Positions 1 through 7,402 of a stretch of DNA of 16,786 nucleotides are shown here, piece after piece; positions within the stretch are counted from its first letter, which is position 1, and each line of letters begins with the position of its first letter. The notes beneath the pieces are model-generated. The model worked only from the letters and a program-made list of their open reading frames with translations. It did not search any database and was not told the origin of the DNA. A program made the translations under genes and the position numbers. The DNA comes from Paraglomus occultum (lineage: Eukaryota > Glomeromycota > Glomeromycetes > Paraglomerales > Paraglomeraceae), in assembly GCA_910592205.1 (NCBI GenBank), contig CAJVPJ010000782.1, positions 1 to 16,786 on the forward strand. The letters run 5' to 3'.

Positions 1-117
1 TGAAGAATAGTTGAAGACAAAGGGTTCCCCTTCAAATGATGCGTTGTAAAAAGCTTGGAGGGATGCAGACTTGACAAAATCCGTGAAAGAGATCAGATGA
101 TAACGTTCGATGCAGTT
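1..117 (-). CDS. Partial exon of an unrecognised protein, cut by the left window edge
   Basis: An open frame of 39 codons runs off the window at position 1 with no stop. It reads NCIERYHLISFTDFVKSA and continues ...FEGEPFVFNYSS. The upstream side is bounded by an in-frame TAG that is itself part of a plausible splice acceptor (CGTAG, with the AG at 119-118), so an internal or last exon is the simplest reading. The other two minus frames contain stops within this stretch. The residue mix looks protein-like, but I do not recognise the family. A possible first exon lies further upstream (a short ATG frame near 439-467), but the donor that would join it is weak. Confidence is low because only 117 bases are visible. 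Confidence 0.35.
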
Positions 118-1273
118 CTACGATCCAGCGATGCATGGATCCTTGATAACAAAATTTTGACTCTGACGTTTCGGCAGTGGTGAGGGGCTGAGGGCGTAAA
201 GTGTGATTTTTTGGTAGTGGGCTCAGTTCTCGTAATACAGTCTTATCAGATTTGCGACATTCTGCTTTTCGAATATTTATTTTTTATATATGCTTAACTT
301 GTTATCTTTAACGAGTACATGTGGTAAGACGTCCTAGTTGCTGCATACAACTTGGTGAAGTTTGTTGGAATGATGAAACCAAATCTAACCATTATTTTAT
401 TATAAATCGTAAAGCCGAATAACTCCCAACTCATTATCGAATGTCCGAATCAATGGCGATACAACCGCCACTCAACTTTCACTTAGCGCGACACAAATAT
501 GGATAGTGTCACACTGTCTGGTGGGAATTCTGATCAAAATATGCGCAGCTGCAAGTAGACAGGTTAGGTTATGGCAAAAGCGGTTGGAAACAAGTTTGGC
601 ATTTTCAAAAGGAGAGGGATAATAACTATATTTTGTAAGTCTGGAAATGGGATCTGATGATTAGCCTTTATCCGACAATTGATTTTGTGGTTTTGGGTCG
701 TTGCTACTAACAATAAAAATATTACCTGATATCTACCTGTAATTTTGATTGTGAATGCCGAGGCTGACATCATGCATTGTTTCCATCTGGTTTGTTCTTT
801 TTGGTTTCTTCTCCCTATAAAGAAATCAAAATATAACGGTAGTCTGTGTTAATTTCTAGTTCGTGACACATTCCCTGGATGGTTAAATATATTTAAATGA
901 ATTAGCACAGGGTTCTTGTTGATGGGATAAACAATACTACTTAATATACTAGTTAATAGCCAATCAGAGCATTACACTATGCACCAAGGCACATAATGTG
1001 CCCTGTTTCTTCCGAAAATACTTTCGGTTGTGAGATCTCTTGTGCATCGTATCACCTAATATCCTACTCTTATTGTCTATTGTTCGGTAATCCCGATCGG
1101 CGCAATTTACTTCACTTATCAGCTTTTATTATTATTATTATCCTAAATATAGTGCTTGCCACAAAAGTGGCGAAGTAACCCTTTTTCTGGTTTCCTACAA
1201 CTTTAATAAATACCACGATGTCCTGCTGGTTAAATCAGATTTCTACATTTTCCCATTATCGTTTTTTTCAAAA
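118..1273. other. Intergenic stretch without a supported gene
   Basis: I see no reading frame here with convincing coding character. A minus-strand TATATAAA (290 down to 283) could serve the gene that leaves the left edge. A good minus-strand splice acceptor context (CCTAAC followed by a pyrimidine tract and CAG) lies near 550-570, so unannotated exons of that gene may be hidden here. The last few hundred bases before 1274 must include the promoter and 5' leader of the membrane-protein gene, but no clear TATA box lies close to its start. The open frames at 564-773 (minus) and 996-1178 (plus) look like noise. Confidence 0.5.
1126..1140. repeat. (TTA)5 microsatellite
   Basis: Five perfect tandem TTA units lie about 130 bp upstream of the membrane-protein start codon. 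This is a simple-sequence tract with no assigned role. Confidence 0.8.
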
Positions 1274-3194
1274 ATGGCCGATGAAATTGATAGCAACGAA
1301 AAAATGGCAGATTTACTGCGTGACCATGACATAAGAAAGCAAAAGGAAAAGAGAGCCAGGTTGATAATCGTACTCACGATAGCTTTCCTTACTTTATTAT
1401 TTGCTGCTTGGAATATATGGCGCATGGTTATTGCCGTCGAAGAGCCGGTAGTTACAATCAAAGATGTGACCCGTCCTGAAATACCGGTATGATGGAATAT
1501 CATTTAACGTTTCATCCCTCTGCCTTTGATTTTGTATAGAGTATGGTTCTCTTATTACGAAACCTATTTCCTACATACCAAATATTAGGTTCCAGGTGTG
1601 GTCTTTTGCGGGACAACGCTGGATATGCCTGTAAATTGTTTCAAGGCAGCGATGAACCAAGCAGATGATAATTACGCCGCGGTATGCTTTTGAATGCTGT
1701 TCTTCCCAAAAATTGACAAGTTGATTAATTAATCAACGCTTTGCAGGCACCTCCATGTGACGAATACATCCGCACACCTACTGATGCATCGCAGTATATT
1801 AACATGCAAGGATTCGTCAATCTCACAGGCTACTATTGCTGTAAGTGACAATTTTGATATATCATCGGCATTGAAAGGGGAGAGATATTCATGTTCACTT
1901 ATCGATTTAATAGACGAATTCAACCCCTCGGTCCCAGCTAGTGGCGATGGTCCGCCATTACATTATAATAGCTCAATTCAGAAAATCATCTTTTCGCTTT
2001 GGTCGAAAGAGAAGGCGAATAATACGGTATGCTTTTCAGTATTCTCGTTTCTGGTTTTGGGCAAGACGACTTTGCTCACATGACTAAATTCTTCAAACTA
2101 GTTGGGGGCCATCACAAACGATGCTTGGTTCTTTTATGCCATCTTCTCAGAAGCTGAAGATCCAAAAGATGCAATGTTTCAAATAGTCAAATTCGTAAGT
2201 AACCTTGCACTATTGCATTAATCACTGATCGATTGACTAGATCGCAGAACGACGTTCTTACCACAACCGTATTCTTCTTTTCATAGCCCACAATCAGTTA
2301 TCTCTACTTTAAAAGACTGGAAAAATACGACTCTACTAAGTCGGATGCCATAACTGGCGGTCGCTCGACCGAGCATCTAACCAACGGAGCAAATGTTGAA
2401 CTTGAGACTTCTCTGTCGACCTTTGCAATCGAAGGATTTGGTATCAGTGCAAATTTGTGGGGATTATTCAGGATCATACCGGAACGCTACAACTTTGATG
2501 CAGCGGCATCGTCATATACGTATCCAGTGGAGATTTGGAACAACAGAGTTGAGTTCACGCTGTTACAGATGGCAGCAAATATGGGTGGTTTCGTCAGTAT
2601 TTTGTCGGCTCTGTACTTGTTGTTATTTGGAACGAGGAGGACTGTTCCGTGGGGAGTTGTACAGAAATATGTGAGTATTGAGAAAGCGGGATCTTGAGTT
2701 TAAAACGTAGCGCAAAGGTGTATATAGCCAGTATACTATATCTAACTTTCATTTCTTCACAACAGCTTCTCAAGAGCATCCCACCGCCGCCACCCGTCTA
2801 TACCCCAGCTGCGCTTCCACCGTATCAGGCAGCAGAGACAAAGCGAAAGAATCAACCTGAACCTACTCCAAATCGTCCCAACGAACTAACACCCTATCCA
2901 GTCGACGCTTATCCCACTACTGCTTCTCCCCCGGCACCATTCCCCTATTATGGTCTCGATCCTGCCGATAGGTTGCTGACTGTTGAGAGACATAACAGCA
3001 CCAGCGAGGCAGCTGACGATGGCAGAGACTCTGATCAAGAACGGGCAAGTTTCTATGAGTTGAACGATCCTGTGGTGCTGCGATTGCGTCAGGAATTAAG
3101 AATGGAAGTTCAGAGTACTATCGCAAACGAATTGGCCAAGATGAGAGCTTATCTGAACAAGTACTATTTTCAGGGAGAGTTCAAGACAGACTGA
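1274..3194 (+). CDS. Two-pass membrane protein with extracytoplasmic loop and proline-rich cytosolic tail (7 exons)
   Basis: Exons: 1274-1486, 1589-1681, 1747-1840, 1914-2026, 2102-2194, 2287-2670 and 2766-3194. All six introns are GT-AG, 65-102 nt, and keep one frame of 472 residues. A basic N-terminus (KEKRAR, about 24-29) precedes membrane segment 1 (about 30-54). A loop of about 240 residues follows, with four cysteines (78, 88, 106, 133) and N-glycosylation sequons at N127, N152 and N169, which suggests a secretory-pathway or surface protein. Segment 2 is about 299-317 (GGFVSILSALYLLLFG), followed by basic residues and PWGVVQKY. The tail starts with PPPPP, is proline-rich and low complexity, and ends in a charged helix ending MRAYLNKYYF. 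Family resemblance, from memory: uncharacterised proteins of Glomeromycotina/Mortierellomycotina with a glycine-rich second helix followed by PWG..Q. No enzyme motif is visible and the function is unknown. Confidence 0.8.
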
Positions 3195-3556
3195 TGACGG
3201 ATGAATTACATAGAACTTGATAGAATGGGTGGGATCGGGTCGGTGTAATTAGCATTACAATGGGTGTAAATATTAATTTGATCAATTATATAATCTTATT
3301 TGGACGATAACCAAATCCTTGTAGTAAAATATATTTGACAATGACGTTGATACAGATACATGGCTTTTTCGGTTGTTAGTTATAATGTGTTCCCTACTCG
3401 ATATTCTTGCAAAAGATGAATGAAAATACGCGATTTATGAGTAAAGTCTGACGACATCACATCCTTGTTCGCCGTTCATTTATTTATTATATTTGTATTA
3501 CAAGATAAGAAGAAGATCATAACAGAGGGGAAAGAAATTTTTAAAGAGTAATAAGT
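3195..3556. other. Tail-to-tail 3' flanks of the membrane-protein gene and H2B
   Basis: This is a convergent 3' region, AT-rich and with no gene. The H2B side carries the poly(A)-signal-like element listed separately. The other half should hold the 3' UTR of the membrane-protein gene, but I see no perfect AATAAA on the plus strand there. Confidence 0.5.
3477..3488 (-). terminator. Candidate poly(A) signal of H2B (AATAAATAAATG)
   Basis: On the minus strand the sequence is AATAAATAAATG, which contains AATAAA, starting about 68 nt after the H2B stop codon. The same 12-mer occurs about 80 nt after the H2A stop. No metazoan-type histone 3' stem-loop is evident. Confidence 0.5.
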
Positions 3557-3958
3557 TCACTTGGAACTCGTGTATTTAGTGACAGCCTTGGTGCCTTCTG
3601 ATACTGCGTGTTTAGCCAATTCACCGGGAAGGATAAGTCTGACGGCCGTTTGTATTTCCCTCGAGGAAATGGTACTCTTCTTATTATAGGCAGCCAGTTT
3701 ACTTGCTTCACTGGCGATACGTTCGAAAATATCATTTACAAACGAGTTCAGGATGCTCATGGCCTTGTTTGAGATACCGGTATCTGGATGGACTTGCTTG
3801 AGTACTTTGTAGATGTAGCTGGAGTAGGTTTCTTTTCTGACTTTCTTCTTTTTGCCCTTCTCCCCAGCAGCTTTCTTCTCCTTCTTTTCAGCAGGTGCTT
3901 TAGTGGCTGGCGCTTTGGCGGCTGTGGAAGCTGGTTTCTTCTCTGCTTTTGGCGGCAT
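3557..3958 (-). CDS. Histone H2B
   Basis: This is a core nucleosome component that pairs with H2A. The gene is one uninterrupted frame of 133 residues from a true ATG. Residues 1-42 form a lysine/alanine-rich tail ([11 protein letters not shown]...KKKKVRK). The histone fold begins at [21 protein letters not shown] (43-63) and includes [15 protein letters not shown] (68-82) and the family signature [19 protein letters not shown] (100-118). The C-terminal helix ends [10 protein letters not shown]128 corresponds to the monoubiquitinated lysine of other H2Bs (K123 in budding yeast, K120 in human). Length and sequence are normal for a fungal H2B. The gene is intronless, unlike its non-histone neighbours, and is head to head with H2A, so shared S-phase control is likely. 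Its TATA box lies 146 nt before the ATG. Confidence 0.98.
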   Translation of the reverse strand: MPPKAEKKPASTAAKAPATKAPAEKKEKKAAGEKGKKKKVRKETYSSYIYKVLKQVHPDTGISNKAMSILNSFVNDIFERIASEASKLAAYNKKSTISSREIQTAVRLILPGELAKHAVSEGTKAVTKYTSSK

Positions 3959-4104
3959 TTTCTTTTAGTGTGTGTACTTCTTCGTTTATGTTTAAGAGGG
4001 AAATGGAGAAGTGAAGAGGTTTAGGAATATTGGTTGTTTATGAATGAACTCCGTGTAGGGCAAGACGTACGACGAGTAAACAAGTGGTCGGAAGTGAGCA
4101 TACC

Positions 4105-4112
4105 TTTATATA
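4105..4112 (-). promoter_or_regulatory. TATA box of H2B
   Basis: TATATAAA on the minus strand is separated by 146 nt from the H2B ATG. The H2A gene has the identical octamer at almost the same distance on the other side. A second TATATA lies further upstream near 4239-4246. Confidence 0.6.
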
Positions 4113-4124
4113 AGCGGTTGAAAG

Positions 4125-4130
4125 ACGCGT
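4125..4130. promoter_or_regulatory. ACGCGT (MCB-like) box, H2B side
   Basis: This perfect ACGCGT lies 12 bp upstream of the H2B TATA box, close to a forkhead-like TGTTTAC (4140-4146). The spacing fits a cell-cycle-regulated promoter; that role is inferred. Confidence 0.5.
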
Positions 4131-4609
4131 GTGCAGAGTTGTTTACGGTATCTTCGCGGACGCAGGTCTTTAAAGTGTGCTGGAAGTAAGAGTCAAAACA
4201 AATCGTGCACGCGGAGGAACCAAGATGGGAATGCACAGATTATATAGGTGGGTGGGATGCTGTTTGCCTATTGAGCGATTTCGAGTATTCATCACGTGAA
4301 CCACGAGTCGGTAGCACATGAGAATATGCTGCGGATCATAGCGAAATTATGACTGTGGGTATAATATACAACAATACTAAAGATAAGACGTATTCACAAA
4401 TAATAAATACGATTACTACATTATTAAGTATTATATTATTAATTCGCATTTATTTTTTGCTAAATAATAGTACCCGTGTTACGTAATATATCTCAGTTAC
4501 TACGTTGATAACGCTTTGAACAAAGGACTATTTGATTGCACGTTTGGTAAACTTTGGTAAGTGGGCATTTGTCAGCCACAAACCAGACTTTTAATGTGTC
4601 AATAAAACG

Positions 4610-4615
4610 ACGCGT
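4610..4615. promoter_or_regulatory. ACGCGT (MCB-like) box, central
   Basis: This is the second perfect ACGCGT in the histone intergenic region, about 320 bp upstream of the H2A TATA box. Two copies in 1.1 kb of AT-rich DNA is more than expected by chance from base composition (roughly 0.1). Confidence 0.4.
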
Positions 4616-4691
4616 TATTATTTTGAATGAAACAATCGAAAAAAGACATAAATCTCAATTAGGATATTCAATCATGCATGAAACAATAATT

Positions 4692-4711
4692 ATTAATTAG
4701 GACTAATTAAT
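4692..4711. repeat. Short AT-rich inverted repeat
   Basis: ATTAATTAG and CTAATTAAT form a perfect 9-bp stem around a 2-base spacer in the middle of the histone intergenic region. The 2-base loop makes a true hairpin unlikely, so a dyad binding site or chance AT-richness is more plausible. Confidence 0.4.
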
Positions 4712-4883
4712 TGTTGACTAATTTAACCTGGTTATCATCACGTTACCTATGTTACTCACGTTACTCACATGTTCCATTATTTTCACATACCTTGCTTGCT
4801 ACAATCACGTCCGAACGCCGTGATTTTTTTGTGTCCTTGTTGTCAAATCGATCTTTTACCTGTTGTTTTGTTCTACGCCGAAA

Positions 4884-4900
4884 AGTCACGCGACGTGACT
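4884..4900. promoter_or_regulatory. Perfect dyad AGTCACG-CGA-CGTGACT upstream of H2A
   Basis: Two 7-bp arms are in perfect inverted repeat around CGA, ending 34 bp upstream of the H2A TATA box. Its centre includes ACGCGA, one base off the MCB consensus, and each arm contains a half TGACG/CGTCA-like site. It is probably a dimeric factor site. Confidence 0.45.
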
Positions 4901-4934
4901 GTTATTTGTTTACGTGTACATTTTGCGTAATTTT

Positions 4935-4942
4935 TATATAAA
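4935..4942 (+). promoter_or_regulatory. TATA box of H2A
   Basis: TATATAAA is separated by 150 nt from the H2A ATG, mirroring the H2B promoter. A TTTATAA at 5035-5041 lies closer to the start, but is an imperfect match. Confidence 0.6.
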
Positions 4943-5092
4943 TGCGCCATCCTAACCCACTGACCACCCGAGGTCAAAATATACGCAATTACGTACATCC
5001 ACTAACTATTCTTAGACAGACCAGGTGCCCCCCCTTTATAACAAACGTAACCTTTTCACTCACCACATACCCTTCTCTACATCTCTAATAAC

Positions 5093-5500
5093 ATGTCTGG
5101 TGGAAAATCTGGAGGAAAATCAGCAGCCGCTTCGTCCGCAAAGGCAAGCTCATCTCGTTCCGCAAAAGCAGGACTTCAGTTCCCTGTCGGCCGTATTCAC
5201 CGTCTTCTCCGCAAAGGAAACTACGCTCAACGTGTAGGTGCTGGTGCACCAGTCTATCTCGCTGCCGTACTCGAATACCTTGCAGCCGAAATCCTCGAAC
5301 TTGCCGGAAATGCTGCCAGAGATAATAAGAAATCAAGAATCATTCCTCGTCATTTACAGTTGGCGATCAGAAACGACGAAGAACTGAATAAACTACTCGG
5401 CCACGTAACAATTGCTCAAGGCGGTGTATTACCAAATATTCATCAGAACTTGCTGCCTAAGAAGAATAATAAGAAGGGTGCCGCTGCTCCAGAAGTCTAA
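5093..5500 (+). CDS. Histone H2A, without a C-terminal SQ motif
   Basis: This is a core nucleosome component; the intronless frame gives 135 residues. The N-tail is rich in G/S/K/A (1-25). The family signature AGLQFPVGR is at 26-34. The fold covers [20 protein letters not shown] to DEELNKLL. Acidic-patch residues corresponding to human E56, E61, E64, D90, E91 and E92 are present (E61, E66, E69, D95, E96, E97). The docking segment [20 protein letters not shown] (105-124) is canonical, which argues against H2A.Z or macroH2A. The tail ends [13 protein letters not shown]. Most fungal canonical H2As end in SQ(E/D)L and double as H2A.X; this one does not. No splice donor near the stop would add such a tail. 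It is head to head with H2B and convergent with NIP7. Confidence 0.98.
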   Translation: MSGGKSGGKSAAASSAKASSSRSAKAGLQFPVGRIHRLLRKGNYAQRVGAGAPVYLAAVLEYLAAEILELAGNAARDNKKSRIIPRHLQLAIRNDEELNKLLGHVTIAQGGVLPNIHQNLLPKKNNKKGAAAPEV

Positions 5501-5579
5501 ATTTCATGAACTATCAAACATATCGTTTTCTTAATAATTTCATTAATGATAAAAGGTGTATTGTATTTTGGTGTGTTGA

Positions 5580-5591
5580 AATAAATAAATG
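5580..5591 (+). terminator. Candidate poly(A) signal of H2A (AATAAATAAATG)
   Basis: This 12-mer, identical to the one behind H2B, starts 79 nt after the H2A stop. It contains two overlapping AATAAA hexamers. Confidence 0.5.
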
Positions 5592-5606
5592 CATTGAAAT
5601 GCATTG
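5587..5606. repeat. Tandem 10-bp repeat AAATGCATTG x2
   Basis: Two perfect head-to-tail copies overlap the end of the H2A poly(A) element. Each contains the palindrome ATGCAT. It may be incidental. Confidence 0.6.
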
Positions 5607-5699
5607 CTTGTAATGCTCGTATTTGCTTGTGAGCTTAAGCGAACGAACGAATGGATGAATGAAATCATTTCAATTGTGAAAATAATCTTTACATGAGTT

Positions 5700-7073
5700 T
5701 TAAAACATCGAATCCTCGTCTCGCAAATACTCTCCAACATCCGCCTGATGAAAAACGACAATATCCGTTGGTTGAAGCTTTCGTATGTCTATTGTATTTC
5801 GTGCTGTCACGCCAAACCCCTACACAAATAAAGAAAATAGTGAGATCAAGACGTTCGTGAACGCTGGTAATGAAAAGTCTTTTCTCGGTGATAGAGTAGA
5901 TCGCGTAATTCTCTACTGACACCTTCACTCTCAACTTCTTATTCCCCTCTCTACCACCACTGATCACTTACCAATGGCACATCAGCCATAGAGTAGATAA
6001 CGACACCTTGGTGCTCGGGCGTGTCTTCCGTTATCCGACCAATGTGAGCTTTGAGAACGTGATTGCCATATAGAAAAGACATTTCCCCGTTGGGTTTTAT
6101 CCATACTTTGTGCTAGAAAGAGATGGTCAGTGAAAGAACAAGTAAGATACGATAAATTCTAATAATTGATCATAGATCTATCAATCAGAACCCACGATTA
6201 CTCTGCTGAACCATTGTACCCGACTAATACAGGCTATTAGCGATCAATCTTTAGACTCATTGACATCGCTATCGGCTTGCCCGACCCATGACGCATCCCC
6301 GTGTCCTGTCACGATGTCTCACCTTGGCATACTGAGCCAAATAATCAAGTGCTGTTATATGCAGTTTAAACTTGCGTGTCTTTGTGAATTTGCCGAAACA
6401 TACTCCAAGCGAAATTAATCGATCTCGCCCAACGCTTGTTGCTCGCCGCATTATGGATTCACTTTAGTAAGAATTAGAAAAAACTGGTTAAAATATGGAA
6501 AGAACAAATTGGTAATCTCAATGTGCTGATAGCATAAAAGGAAACTCGGTAAAAGCGAAAAGACGTGGGAGGCTGATGGAGTATGGTAGAATTTCCAATT
6601 AACACCCATAAGCCAAACGCGCAAGGCCTCTATCATCTGGAGACTGCATCGATGTGGTAAAAGGGTCATCTTCCAAAGGGTCATCTTCCAAAGGGTGTCA
6701 CACGTTTATTCATTCGCTCACTCAAACCCCCCGTCCGTCTGCTTATCCAGTCATTCATGCTTATCGTCCATCTGCTCATGTTTCATTGATCCATCCCATT
6801 TCCTCACCATACGTAAATCAAGCATAGTCGATAAAATTTACCTGACATAGTACACTCTTTCTTTATGTAATCTGAAGCAATAATTTCCATCTGGTCTATC
6901 GACTAGGTGAACTATGTTCTTCCCGATACTACAAAAACGTATGCGGTATTTGAATCCAATTCTCATAATACTCATTAAGGGGTAGACGATCGAAACGTCT
7001 CATCAGTATCAACTTACTACTTTGATAACTTTTCGAAAAAGGCTTTGGATTCGTCTTCCGTAAGTGGTCTCAT
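5700..7073 (-). CDS. NIP7: NIP7, 60S ribosome biogenesis factor (5 exons)
   Basis: NIP7 is a conserved nucleolar RNA-binding factor needed for 27S pre-rRNA processing and 60S assembly. Exons, in coding order: 7073-7018, 6928-6842, 6461-6323, 6112-5972 and 5819-5700. All introns are GT-AG (89, 380, 210 and 152 nt), and the product is exactly 180 residues, the usual family length. The N-terminal domain begins [18 protein letters not shown], then [14 protein letters not shown] (20-33), [13 protein letters not shown] and [11 protein letters not shown]. The C-terminal PUA domain (about 95-170) contains [36 protein letters not shown] and [16 protein letters not shown]. These match yeast and human NIP7 closely. 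Exon 3 contains an internal ATG (6451) that an exon-unaware scan would mistake for the start. It is head to head with the uL15 gene, which also serves the 60S subunit. Intron 2 is unusually long and contains a tandem repeat. Confidence 0.97.
6660..6696. repeat. 15-bp tandem repeat inside NIP7 intron 2 (about 2.5 copies)
   Basis: The unit AAAGGGTCATCTTCC occurs twice perfectly (6660-6674, 6675-6689), followed by AAAGGGT. Just downstream on the plus strand there is loose TCATTC/CATCC-rich sequence. It lies entirely within the intron and is probably a small minisatellite that helps explain the intron's 380-nt length. Confidence 0.75.
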
Positions 7074-7286
7074 TAAGGCTCAACTTGCAAACTTTAATTT
7101 TTGATGATTAACGGTTTAGAATTGATCCACAACTTTTTCGTAAGATTAGGTATTAAAATTGCTGCGCTAAAGTCAATCTGACCAATTATAGGCAGGCCAC
7201 AGATCTCCAACAAAAACGATGCAAAATCCATGACTGAATCTTCCTTTTCGATTAACATTCCTTGACTGTAACGAGGATCAAAAGCA
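7074..7286. promoter_or_regulatory. Divergent NIP7-RPL28 promoter region
   Basis: This is the space between the NIP7 ATG and the proposed RPL28 ATG. I see no consensus TATA box, CACGTG or ACGCGT, so the pair may use a TATA-less bidirectional promoter. Its extent depends on the single-codon first exon proposed for RPL28. Confidence 0.4.
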
Positions 7287-7402
7287 ATGGTACGTGTATG
7301 ATATAATTTATACGAACCTGCATTAAAGTTCGCCAAAACGTGTCGAATTAGTTGAGATGAATTGATGGATGGGTTAGGATAGTGCGATTGGGAGAATTCC
7401 AC
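7094..7402 (-). other. Unrecognised open frame antisense across the NIP7-RPL28 promoter
   Basis: This is a stop-free minus-strand frame of 102 codons. The first codon is GTG, not ATG, so a real gene would need an upstream exon. A CAG acceptor context sits right before it, but I could not join an upstream exon in phase. The residue mix looks protein-like (for example DPRYSQGMLIEKEDS and LPIIGQIDFSAAILIPNL), but I recognise no family. It fills the 213 bp between the NIP7 and RPL28 start codons and overlaps the proposed RPL28 first exon on the opposite strand. It could be chance, a decayed gene, or a sign that the RPL28 first exon is misplaced. Confidence 0.2.

Larger units (their letters stand above)
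3959..5092. promoter_or_regulatory. Divergent H2B-H2A control region
   Basis: This 1134-bp region lies between the two histone start codons. Seen directly: two perfect ACGCGT boxes (4125-4130 and 4610-4615), the site known in fungi as the MluI cell-cycle box bound by MBF-type factors for G1/S transcription; forkhead-like GTAAACA/ATAAACA sites at 4035-4041, 4076-4082, 4140-4146 and 4907-4913; the palindrome TCACGTGA at 4292-4299; an inverted repeat at 4884-4900; TATA boxes at each end; and a 9-bp direct repeat GTTACTCAC at 4751-4768. The middle (about 4360-4720) is very AT-rich and includes a 9-bp hairpin at 4692-4711. Factor identities are inferred from consensus only. Confidence 0.6.
5501..5699. 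other. Tail-to-tail 3' flanks of H2A and NIP7
   Basis: Both flanking genes end here. It holds the H2A poly(A)-signal-like element and a small tandem repeat. I see no AATAAA for NIP7 on the minus strand. Confidence 0.5.

Noticed and set aside
98-120. tRNA B-box-like GTTCGATGC
   Set aside because: No A-box at suitable spacing and no cloverleaf; it lies in the probable left-edge exon.
1757-2083. Plus-strand frame of 108 codons
   Set aside because: Runs through exons 3-4 and introns of the membrane-protein gene in the wrong frame; the spliced model accounts for this DNA better.
3788-4024. Plus-strand open frame rich in Leu/Phe/Cys
   Set aside because: Antisense of the lysine-rich H2B tail; its composition is explained by that.
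5085-5336. Minus-strand open frame of 83 codons
   Set aside because: Antisense shadow of the H2A coding sequence.
5480-5560. A hidden intron that would restore an SQ tail on H2A
   Set aside because: No good donor lies before the stop, and no SQ-encoding stretch follows in any frame nearby.
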